Below are positions 29,551 through 39,309 of a stretch of 64,000 nucleotides of DNA, piece after piece. A program made the translations under genes and the position numbers. Positions within the stretch are counted from its first letter, which is position 1; every line of letters starts with the position of its first letter. The notes beneath the pieces were generated by a model that did no database searches, was not told where the DNA came from, and saw only the letters and a list, made by a program, of their open reading frames with translations. The DNA is from Branchinecta lynchi (Eukaryota > Arthropoda > Branchiopoda > Anostraca > Branchinectidae), in assembly GCA_023053575.1 (NCBI GenBank), contig JAKZAP010000017.1, forward strand, positions 2,797,501-2,861,500, read 5' to 3'.

Positions 29551-30289
29551 CGGTACAGTTATTGACCTTTTTTATATCGCAACTTGGCAAAAGATTATTT
29601 TCATCAGCTACATTTCAAAACTGTATAGTAGTTGGAAAATATTAACATCTTAGTTCTTCCTTTTCCTTTTAATCTTGAACAGTAATCTTTTCGTCAGTCA
29701 AGCTGGCTTACAGGTACTGGTACCTGGTACCAGGTATTGGTACCTACAGGTATCTAGTTGATAGTCTTAAATTTCTTTATCAGTCGATAGCCTCAACTGA
29801 TCTTTGACTTAAGGGAATCGACACATCAAATTTTAATTCTGCCTTTATTTCGTCTTTTATATTTGTATTGGTTTGGTTCGTAAGGCCAGGGTAAGGTCAG
29901 TAGGACTGAAGCTCAATAAAGGACCCTGAACTAACTGAACAGAGAGTGGGCTTTGATTTTTCACACTTATTTGATTGCCCCATCTGTCAGAAACCTGGGT
30001 TCCCGGGATGGCTTATCTATCGATAGTATGTTGGTCGGTGGGGCTGGAATAGAAACATTGTAGAATCTTTTGTTGCCCGTACACCACTCTGTCCAAGGGG
30101 GGGGGGGGATGGCAAAAGTGTTATGGAGACATCAGACAGCACTTTGCTCTGCAATAGTCCTCCTAGTTATTCCCTCCCTCGATCCCCTACTTTTCTATAA
30201 GTCTCTTCGGTTTTCATCACCATCATCAGTGTTCGCTTCATACTTGCTTATATTTTATGTGTCACGCACACGATTTGCAATACGATAAA
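29551..30289. other. No gene; palindrome at 29721-29736 and LINE-tail-like sequence near 29915
   Basis: TACCTGGTACCAGGTA is a perfect 16-bp palindrome, flanked by further GGTACC copies. CTCAATAAAGGACCCTGAACTAACTGAAC at 29911-29940 looks like a LINE 3' end with a polyadenylation signal and short CTGAA repeats. A poly-G run lies at 30099-30108. Confidence 0.35.
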
Positions 30290-31855
30290 TTGATCTATAA
30301 TGTATAATACCTTTATTTCAGCCAGAGGCCATATACACATAACAACAAGAACAGAACAACATCTAACAAACACTAAAACGCGCTAAGGACACACGTCCTT
30401 GAGGAGCGCCCTCCTAACAGGAAGGCAGCTGAAAAGGGGATCAGCGGCATTCCTAACAAGAAAATTCTCGGACCTGAAAATTCTCTGATGGAGGGACGCT
30501 TTAGACCGCCTCACTATCTCATTCAGTGAACAGCACCTTCGGGAAACAAGTTCGTGGCTCACGCTACAAATCGTTGGAAGTTTGTACAGGCGGCGGGCAA
30601 CTCGATTGTACCCAGTTTTAAGTAGTCTGGCCGACTTGAGTGAAATATTGGCCACTAGAGAGATACCAAAGAGCTGATAACAATAGCACTGGAACAAGCG
30701 AGTTTTCACAACATCAGAACAATGCCCAAATTTGAGGACGAGCATATTACCTCGCTTAAACAGCCCTCGCAGAAGCGGGTAACATGATCGTCGTCTCGAC
30801 AGTCATCCCGGAGGGTAAACCCCAGATAAGTAAAATTACGTACAAACACAATTTCATTTCCACCGAGCCGTACGCCCTTCTGAGGAACCGGTAAACCAGG
30901 GGGTAGATAAGCCATTGCAAATGTTTTTTTCGTGTTAAACAGAATATCATGGGAAGTAGCATAACCATCGCAAATTTGTAGGAGCTGATTAAGGGCAAAA
31001 ATGGTAGGCGAAATTAAAACGATGTCGTCTGCAAACATTAAATGATTGTAGCAATACCCGTTGATGTGGCAACCGATCCTCGAAAGGCATAACTTTAATG
31101 AAAGTTCATCAGTGTAAATAGTATACAGCAGTGGGGAAAGAACACCCCCCTGGCGTAGACCGTTCTTCAGGTGAAAAAACTCACTGTAGCTATCCCCCCA
31201 ACGAACACGAAATCTTTGTTCAGTGAACCAGTAACATAATAATTTCACGTAAACGGTGGGGACCCCTCTACGCACCAAAATATCTAGCATAGTACGGTGG
31301 TTCACGCGATCGAACGCCTTAGAGGCATCAATAAAGCACAAAAATACCGGAGTCGAGAAGAACAGAAAATAATCTACGACGAATTTCAGAAGAAAAATCG
31401 CGAAATCAACTCCGCACTTTTGTTTGAAGCCAAACTGGTATGGAGCAGTAACGAGCCACTGTTTCATATGGTCTGCTAAACATTTCTCAAGAATCTTCGA
31501 GAGAACCGTAGCCAACGCAATTGGTCGATAATTATCAGAATTAGATGAATCTGTCGTTCTCGACTTGGGTACCCGCACCAGGTTCACTGACATTAGTGAA
31601 TCAGGCAGGTAAGAGTGCCTTAAGAAACCATTAAACAGCGCCGCTAAAATAAGGTATTTTTTACTCGAAGCGAACCTCAGATGCCTAGCCGAAATACCAT
31701 CGGCTCCCCCAGCTTTATCAATACCAATAGATAGGAGGTGACGCTTAACCTCAGCAGGAAAAATAGGCGGAAAATCAGACGGAGGCAAAAGGGGAAAACT
31801 AGAGCAATCACTAGGAACTGAATTAAAAAGTGTTTCAAACTTATTCGTCCATCTC
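30290..31855 (-). mobile_element. 5'-truncated CR1-like LINE
   Basis: Carries the RT and C-terminal part of ORF2 on the minus strand. The coding trace begins at about 31853 (RWTNKFETLFNSVPSDCSSF) and the sequence 3' of ORF2 ends with AATAAAGGTATTATACATT (30325 to 30300). This is the same broad family as the plus-strand LINE at 39.3 kb, judged by parallel motifs over the whole RT. LINEs are commonly 5'-truncated by incomplete reverse transcription. Confidence 0.7.
30383..31853 (-). pseudogene. LINE ORF2: reverse transcriptase and C-terminal region, one frameshift
   Basis: Motifs on the minus strand: GIDKAGGADGISARHLRFAS, NYRPIALATVLSKILEKCL, FLCFIDASKAFDRVNH (motif A, catalytic Asp), KNGLRQGGVLSPLLYTIYTD (motif B), HLMFADDIVLISPT (motif C, FADD), NTKKTFAM and NFTYLGFTLRD. 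The C-terminal part (KTRLFQCYCYQLFGISLV, RVARRLYKLPTICSVS) is in a shifted frame from about 30745. The single frameshift near 30750 and lack of endonuclease make it inactive. It would copy element RNA onto nicked target DNA. Confidence 0.75.
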
Positions 31856-32464
31856 GGCCCTTAGGCTTCGGGCTTGACTGGATAGGTGAATTTCAGCTTC
31901 GCTAGGATGTGTGAACCAGCATTGATTCGGGATTTCTGGATTGACTGCGGCTGAGCTATAGAATTCCCTAGGACTTTTCCTTGTCTGTTTTGTCCGGTTG
32001 CCTGACTTGTCCTGGGGCTAGTGGGCACCTACGCTGTCAGAATGTTTTTCAGACCACACCCCAGGAGTCTTATCTTCATTAAACCTCGCCTACACTCGTC
32101 AATCGTATTAACAGTAGCAAGGCTTTGTAACTGCACCATGATCATCGTGAACAGATCTGGAATACCTTTGATGTAATATAGCAGTCTTTAAAATAGAGAC
32201 ATTTCTTGGCTGATAGTGGCCATCTTAGATTCTGGTTACGATAGGTTGTCATTATTTGCCATATCCACTAGAGCAGCGGTCGTTGCAACAACGGACCTGG
32301 CTTGTGATTCTTCCAAAATCGCTGCTATGACACCCAGTTAGGAATTCTATCCAACAGCAAACCATGTGCTAATATGCTACCCCTCTGCGGATGCTAAGAT
32401 GCTACATTCTCATTCATATAACATATAATCACATTCATTTAGCACGCAAGCCAGCCACAGTCCA
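31856..32464. other. No recognised gene
   Basis: Flank between the LINE 5' truncation point and the CCCH ORF. A good splice-site pair or motif was not seen. Confidence 0.35.
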
Positions 32465-32880
32465 GTGACCCTAAACCTCGATGGGAATGAAACTAGTGAA
32501 TGCCCCTACCTCCATCTAGATTCTGCAAGTTTTTTGTCAGAGGCTACTGCAAGAACAGTGAAAACTGTACCTATGCTCACCTCTGTAAAAGTTTTCTGGC
32601 TGGAAAATGTGCTAACGAAGCGTGTCTATTGCCACATAATCAGATCTGCAAAAAGTTTGCAAGTGGTCTTTGCTTTAGCAATTGTTGCGAGTTCCTCTAT
32701 GTTCCGTACAAAGTGCGAAGCTACAACAAAAAACGGAAACTTGACGACTCGCCAGTCATTGGCGCGAGTATCAAACCCCTCGAAATTAGCCATGAAGGGT
32801 ACTGGGCATGTTTGGAATCTTTACGGGATGAACCCACAGACATGCGGGGAAAGTATTTATATGAGCGGTTATATGAATGA
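32465..32880 (+). pseudogene. CCCH zinc-finger protein, LINE ORF1-like
   Basis: From ATG 32500 the frame encodes 126 residues with CKFFVRGYCKNSENCTYAH, CKSFLAGKCANEACLLPH and a damaged third finger CKKFASGLCFSNCCEF that lacks the His. Just upstream, in another frame, NETSECPYLH (32487-32516) looks like the end of a preceding finger, so a frameshift near 32517 has split an array of at least four fingers. The tail is basic (KVRSYNKKRKLDD). Finger spacing (C-x7-C-x4/5-C-x3-H) is like that in the ORF1 at 226-1485. A decayed LINE RT follows at 32958, so this is probably its ORF1, but the intervening endonuclease is missing. Confidence 0.55.
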
Positions 32881-32957
32881 GAATGTCGTATAAGTCTATG
32901 ATGTAGAAAAAAATCCTACAAATCCAAAGCAAAAAACAAATCCTTGCAAATTTTCAT

Positions 32958-34254
32958 GTGAAAGTCCGGGAAATGATGGGGAAGGAGAAAAAGCCCTTAA
33001 ATGTAAATGATGATGAGGGAAACCCAATAACATCAACTCAGATAAACGAGTATTCTGCCTCAGTTTGCAGGATCCATCCACCCTTAGTTGCATTTCCAGA
33101 AAAGGGAGATCCTGCCGAAATCCCCGTAATTGAACCATATAGGGTGTGTGAAAAGCTAAGTAGGCTGGACACAAACAGGAGTAATTATCCTGGAGAAATA
33201 CCGATCAAGCTTGTAATTTAGTGTGCTGAAGAACTGAGCCTTATTTTAGCTGCGATTTTTAATCAGTGTTTTTTGGACAGAATTTTTCCCGATTGTTTTA
33301 AAAATACATTTATAACACCTATACCCAAATGTAAAACGTTAAATCTGTTAGTGATCTTCGACCGATTTCAAAAACGCCTGTTCTGTCTAAAGTTTTTGAG
33401 AGTTTTATTTTTGAGCATTCATTTGAAGATATTGAAGCAAAGCTTGACCCCAGACAATTTGGATTTAGACCTCGATGCAGTACCACCCGTTATTTGTTTA
33501 AGCTAATTGACGATGTTATGAGGCATTTAGAAGGGGATAATCCGTACACGGAAATATTGTTGAGCGACATTGTGAAAGCTTCTGACTGTCTAGATCACCA
33601 GGTGGCAATTAATGAAGCTAAAGCAATGGGAGCCCGTCAGTTTTTGGTCCGATTGCTAGCTAGTTTTTCAACAGGACGTGAACAAACACTTTCAACTATA
33701 TTTGATATAATGAAGAAGGACCTGGCTGATGTTAAACTGTCAGTCAGTTCTGCCAAGAGTTTTGTATTAAGAGTTTCTTTCCTTAAACGAGATCTTCCGG
33801 TTATGGAAAACATTGGTCTGGAATGTAGAGATAGCCTAAAACTTGGCATCCGGGACTTAATGATGGTCAGAGGGACAAACTTGAAGGGATTCAGAAGAGA
33901 GCAGTGAAGATCATGCCAGGCCCCACCTACACTTCGTATGAAGCGGGTCTAGACAGGCTTGGTCTCTCTACTCTGTCTGAAAGACGCCACAAGTTGACAA
34001 TGGATTTTGGACGTAAATGCTTGTCCTCTGAGCTTCATACATCTCTCCTACCGGATTACGAGGCCCCGAACCAAACTCGACCTGAAACAAGGCTTCGCGC
34101 TGCAACCCGTAATTGTACCAGAGTTGTTCGCCCCGATGTACACTCTACTGACCGGTATCTTTCGTCATTTGTACAATATTTCGTAAATTATTTTAATTCT
34201 GCATTGGGTCTTTATTTTAGCCCAATACTGCATTGTTCAGTATGTTCAAAGTAG
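32958..34254 (+). pseudogene. Decayed LINE ORF2 (second family), RT core deleted
   Basis: Blocks in changing frames: EKKPLNVNDDEGNPI, STQINEYSASVCRIHPPL, IPVIEPYRVCEKLSRLDTN and YPGEIPIKLVI (linker and fingers), then AAIFNQCFLDRIFPDCFKNT and TPIPKCK, then FKLIDDVMRHLEGDNPYTEI, LLSDIVKASDCLDHQVAINE (motif A) and LASFSTGREQT. Motifs B and C (YADD) are absent. After the gap come NLKGFRREQ and PTYTSYEAGLDRLGLSTLSE, then RRHKLTMDFGRKCLSSELHT, the C-terminal domain. Internal deletion plus frameshifts disable it. Motif A reads ASDCLDH rather than AFDCLDH. Confidence 0.65.
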
Positions 34255-34586
34255 AATACCTCTACTGTAGTTGTATAAACAACACACTAAACTCTTAAAT
34301 TTATTTAGTACACCAATATCAGAATGTTCCCCTCCCTGCTTAATCGCCATCTCACTAGTTCTGTTAGTAGCAAGGCCACTCGTAATGCCCCTCAAGTTTT
34401 TTAGTTGCTGCTCGTCTCGACATACTGGAGATGCTCCCCCACCTCCAACGAGATCGGGGGTGGCCGAAGCTCGACGTACTGTAGGAATATGGAGCAGAGC
34501 TACAGAGTAGTACAGGGCTAGAGGAGACCGCCTTTGGCCCCCGGCTTGTTGGATAGGGGCTGCCCAGCTGGAGCAAAATACCTGAA
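34255..34586. other. No gene; possible 5' region of the R2-like LINE
   Basis: Lies between a LINE C-terminus and the R2-like coding region. Minus-strand open frames here show no domain. Confidence 0.35.
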
Positions 34587-36350
34587 ATGCTGATGGAGTT
34601 AACAACAAGTGAAAACAGCCGGTTTTCGGATCCCGGCCCCTGGGGTTGCGCACCATTCTCAAGGGATAGTCAGGAACTCAATATTGTTTACTGTGATGGT
34701 AAATGCCCCGTTTGTGGAGTTAGGCTTAAGACTATAAAGGCCTTGATGGAGCTTATTACAGTATTAAATCAACAGGAGGTAAAGGCCTTTCGGTATCCCG
34801 AGGTGTCTAAGACTCTGGGCAATTCCCTTACTGCAAGGGTGTTGACGGCACTCCTGCTGATCAGACCGCGAATGAGAGTGAAGTTGAAGTAGGTGCGTCT
34901 ATGTGTGTAGTGGAGAATTGTCGAACTTCTTTTTGGTCTGCATGGGGTCTTGTGCAGCATATGCGGCACCGACACCCGGTTCAGCATAACGAAGGAATAC
35001 GAATTTTGAAGAGACCGGGGTGGGGGACTGACGAAATGCGACTTCTGGCGAAGTGGAGATATCATATGGGCTTATGCTGAACCCTAACCAGGTTCTACCT
35101 GAAAAACTTCACGGTCGCTCCAAGGAGGAAATCGAGGAGGTTCGTAAGAGAGGTGAATACAAAGAGCTTCTAGAGGAACTACACTCGTTGACAGCGCTAA
35201 ACCTCGAAAGAAGCGTCGGCCCCCCGCCAGCAGCTCGCGACTCCGGAAGAGGCTACGATGGAAGCGACCGAAGAGATATGTGACAACGACAAGTACGAAT
35301 AGTTGATACCGCATCTTATAAGCGACGCAAAAAGTCAAGGACTTCCGGGCCTCCGCTTTGAATAGAGCGCGGCATGGAGGACCAGCAAGGCGAAGGGGAT
35401 CGAGTTAGAAGCCCAGATTAGTGCTATCGTGGAGAAATTCAAGGCACTGTTCGAATCCGAGTCTTTCCTGACGGAGTAATGTCTCAGGCCCTCAAAAGGG
35501 CAGAACCCGAAGCGGTTGCTGTTCTCCTTAGTACTAGGGTTGGCCGTTCGGAGGATTCCCGAATCTATCAAGGGATGCAGAACAGTTTTGATACCGAAGG
35601 ATGGAGTGTCTGATCCGGTTGACCAAACTAATTTGCGAACTATTACGATTGGAAATTCCGTTGAACGTCTGTAAAAAAAAATTGTTGGCGGATCGGGTTC
35701 GGGTAAAAGAGGTGCCCCGGCTGTTAACAGCCCCGGCTGTTACGAGAATGTCACTTTGGTCAGAGAGTCGGTGAAGAAGGCCCGCAAGGCGCAGCGGTCA
35801 CTTTATTTCATAGCGGTGGACCTCGCGAAAGCCTTCGATAGTATCCAGTAAAGCAGTACTGCGAGGGCACTGAAGAGATTTGGCGCTCCACAAAAGTTCA
35901 TCGATCTTGTCAGCGACCTATACACCGGGGTTGGGAATCGCTTGTATTTGGGTCCAGCCCAGATCGGATACCTGGCTGTCAGGGTGGGAGTTAAGCAGGG
36001 GATCCACTGAGTCTAAACGACTTGACACAGTTTTGAAGAGAATGAAATACTGCTATACACGCTTTACTGTGCGGATTTCAAAGTGTCGTTCCTGAAAAGG
36101 ATTGACCTGGTCCTGAGGGGCCACGCGAAGCAGGCGCTACATGTGCCGCGTTCTATATCTACCGACTTCCTCTATGCTGTGACCCGTCATGGAGACTGGG
36201 TTCACCCTGCGCCCTTGAGCGAGTCACCAGGTTCCATCTGCGGATCCATAATAAGTTACTGCAGGGTCCAACGTATCACGAGGAAGATCTTTGATAAACC
36301 ATATATGGGCCGCTTGAGAGTCCGTTACCTTTGGAATCGTCAACTTTGAT
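34587..36350 (+). pseudogene. R2-like LINE remnant: zinc finger, Myb-like region, RT
   Basis: N-terminal features of R2-type LINEs appear in order: a CPVCGVRLKT half-finger (34700), a C2H2 finger CVVENCRTSFWSAWGLVQHM with RHRHP (34904-34976), a Myb-like RPGWGTDEMRLLAKW, then LHGRSKEEIEEVRKRGEYKE (35102-35165). RT follows at 35534-36009 in one frame with two stops: RTVLIPKDGVSDP, GCYENVTLV, FIAVDLAKAFDSIQ (motif A) and RVGVKQG (motif B start). The YADD part is missing and the frame jumps to LDLVLRGHAKQALHVPRSIS. R2 elements normally target 28S rDNA; no rDNA is seen here. Several stops and a large deletion make it dead. Confidence 0.7.
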
Positions 36351-36960
36351 TCTTAGAAATAGGGTGGCATCAAGCGAATTTGCAAAAAAAATTTATGTAT
36401 ATTTTCAGTGAGTCTTGGTTTTCAGAGATATATATTCAGAACCGACTTTCGCCGAAGCCTGAATGAATGGCAAAGTTCCTCACGAGACTGGACGAGATTG
36501 ACGAACAAGCGGAAATGGACTAACAGTTGTACCTCAGCCCAGCCCGCCTATGAGCAACAGGTATGGCGTTCCTATGGTCGGTGCAGGGCTAAGGCCCCCG
36601 ATTACAGTTACGTCAAAAGGGCGTACAACCGGGTACCAGAACCAAGCGATAAGTGGTTGGTCCGTAACCCTAATTTCCTGGCCACATACGGGTAAACTAC
36701 CCGGGCTCAAACCAGACATCCGTCGGTATTCGTGCTAGGGTATCATATACGGTCAACTTTCGCGAAGCCATCAAGACAGGGAAAGTTCCTCACGAGTTTA
36801 ACGAAAGAGCCGGTATGGACTACCAGGTGTATATTGACCTAGCCCCCATCCGACTATCTGCCCGTGAGCTGCATGTGCCTACCGTCGGTGCGGGGCAACG
36901 CCACTGGTTTCGGTTATTTCACTCCACATCACTAGTCGTGATAGTTCCTAGCACCGACAG
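36351..36960 (+). repeat. Diverged direct duplication, about 300 bp, coding-like
   Basis: ACTTTCGCCGAAGCC..ATGGCAAAGTTCCTCACGAG (36447-36488) and ACTTTCGCGAAGCCATCAAG..GGGAAAGTTCCTCACGAG (36755-36797) start two related blocks that both end TCGGTGCRGGGC. The second copy is open for about 93 codons from 36676 (VNFREAIKTGKVPHEFNERA, YIDLAPIRLSARELHVPTVG). The first copy has lost the frame. The protein was not recognised. Confidence 0.45.
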
Positions 36961-37400
36961 TAGCCCCATGATCTGCTCACTTAAAACTCTCAATTTCGGC
37001 TGCCAATATAAAGTAATGGATAAGCTCGCTATAATGATAACATTAATATCAGAGGACGAAGTAGTAGCTGCTATACCAATCTTAAGAAGGTGAAAAGAAA
37101 CTATTAAAAGCGAGTGAAGATCAGTTAACGTTGAAATGTAGAGCATAGCATTTTTACTATTCCAGTTACACTTTTGGATCTAGGTGGTGTGGCCCCAAGC
37201 CCATTTAACATATTCTTATCATTTCCAAGCTAAGATGAAAACACATAGGCCATCTGGTTAGTGATTTTTTGTATTGCCGGTAGACGGTGTGGTTGTTAGT
37301 GATCGTGATTGGTTGACGCGTCAACAAATCGTTTAGGGAACGTTAATCTTTTCTTGTTCTTATTCTTGGAGCTGATTATTTTATACCAACTGAGAAGGTA
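36961..37400. other. No recognised gene
   Basis: No domain or repeat seen. Confidence 0.3.
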
Positions 37401-38166
37401 TTATATTTGGTTATTTTGTGAAAGAAGAGCACGATGTGTCTGAGACCTCTGAAGGCACAACACTAGGCCTTCCTGGGATTTAGGCAACTGATTAGAAAAA
37501 CAGGGACAAAAAAACAGAAAGACACGAGGCACATGATCGTCCTCAACTTTCTCCTTGTCAACCTCAAGAATACCGTCAATGAGTTCAGAAACAATCAAAT
37601 GATCAAGGTTGGAATCATTTGCGCTACGATTATGAATATACGAAAAGGGTAGACACTTCTCAATGACACTGTGAGCTACTGGTAAACAATAGTAAAACAA
37701 GACAGTTCGTACAGAAGAAGTAAGAAGATCAGTGTTGATATCCCGAACAAGAGCCCATTTCATTCCTTTCCCCGGATGTCTGATAGAAGTTTCCCGATTT
37801 TCTTACAAGCCTAAGCAAATGAAGTACGTGATGCAATGTTCCGCCGGTCGCTGCTCGAACAAAAATGGCTACCCCACCGGAAGGACAACCTCTGGTTTTC
37901 ATGGCCGGATGGATGAACCAGGAGTTGGCGCAAACTTTCGCTACTAGGGGCGGATAGCAGATAATCTTGGCGACAAGCAGATAATCTTTAACATTTAATG
38001 ACACACATCGGATTTCTTTTCCTGCAAAACTATTATTTGCCAAGAGCCACGGTGTTCCTCGTAACGCTGCATCTGATGCTAAAAGAGACTTAACAGTCGT
38101 CGCAGTCAGTACACTTAGAGAGGCAGTGAGCAAGGCGAAAAAACACCCAAATGATCTCGAGCACAA
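37401..38166 (-). pseudogene. LINE endonuclease (APE-type) fragment
   Basis: On the minus strand a frame reads FIHPAMKTRGCPSGGVAIFV (about 37880), and another, after a frameshift near 37745, reads DINTDLLTSSVRTVLFYYCL then YIHNRSANDSNLDHLIVSEL and EDDHVPRVFLFF. These correspond to the GRPSGG(V/L)AI strand, the GDFNTDLL motif (G changed to R or lost), and the LDH..VS and DH.P motifs of LINE apurinic endonucleases. The order is correct for one copy. RT is absent downstream on the minus strand. Confidence 0.55.
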
Positions 38167-39290
38167 ACAACATTTCTAAGCTTTCGTGTTGTTTTCCCAA
38201 GACTGTTGTGGTTCCTTTCAATTAGTAAAGATGGATTTCGGCTTCGGTTGAGGCAGTGAAAAATAAATATTTGTCATGTGGTTTTACTGCGGCCCCCTGA
38301 GGGGACCAGTAAGCTAAGAGAGGGTTAAGTTTTGATAATAAAAAGGTCATCCTGGATGCATTTTGGCAATTCTTAGACTTTTTAATCATGCTCTGAATCT
38401 GAAATAAATTAGACTTGATCATTTCAGGCCTTTGAGTGTCAAGACACTACTGCTCAAAATTTCATAAAGCTTCCTTCACTTTATGACAACTCAATAATAA
38501 TAATAAAAAAATGAGACTTTACCCAAGATGTCCCCCAGCCATAAATTATGCCTTCCAAATTGTCAGATATATACAGTTGGTTATTAATATTAGTTACGAA
38601 ACATATTTAAAGACAGTATATAGACTACAGAATAATTATTATTCTAGTGAAGGTTTACTTTACAGAGATGCACCTATTATCCATAATAGTATTTATTCAA
38701 CCATATTTTTCAGGTTTTTCAGGTTCAAGATCTTCTATAAAAGAGGAGTGTATGGCTCTCCGGAAATTTGTAGACTTTGAGTCCCGGTTTCATGTCTCTC
38801 CTCTTAAAGAATAAAGGGTATTTCGTAGGCATAGCCTTGTTGACCTTGTGACACCCTTCCTCTTCAGAGGGGCTGAACCGGTCTGCCTTCTCTCATTCTG
38901 CTAAGCTTTGAAATGGGATGGGCTGCAAACTGAGCTACAGTAATGTGTTTATGTCGATTCCTAGGTTTGCAGAAGAGGAAGTTTACAATGATTAAGTCAA
39001 ATAAGGAACGCACACTTGTTTTTTTACTGAGCATTAGCTTCTGCAGAAATGAAAAGTGCAGATTATCATGTCAGCTTGCGCTTGAAAGTGTCCCATTAGT
39101 CATCAACAAAAAATGAAGATGACTCTAATGGGTGCCAAGACATCAAAGATAAATTTTACTACTGCGGCTGCCCTGGTGGCACCAATGGCGATTGTAACAA
39201 GACCAAAGGTGTCGATGAAATCCCAAAATCTAAGATCCAGTCTTCGCTAGGCTAATCATCAGAGAAAACCGAGTTCAGATATTTTATCTA
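38167..39290. other. No gene; AAT repeat, Penelope-like match, TCTA repeat
   Basis: (AAT)n lies at 38491-38506. 39195-39238 (AACAAGACCAAAGGTGTCGA and following) matches 16557-16600 in the Penelope-like piece. A (TCTA)n run at 39282-39303 lies at the 5' junction of the next LINE. The AT-rich frame at 38511-38780 shows no domain. Confidence 0.35.
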
Positions 39291-39309
39291 TCTATCTATC
39301 AATCTATGC

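Noticed and set aside
34246..34662. 138-codon minus-strand frame
   Set aside because: No domain, and it overlaps the LINE/R2 junction region.
38511..38780. Small AT-rich membrane-like protein
   Set aside because: Composition reflects AT-rich DNA; no motif and no context.
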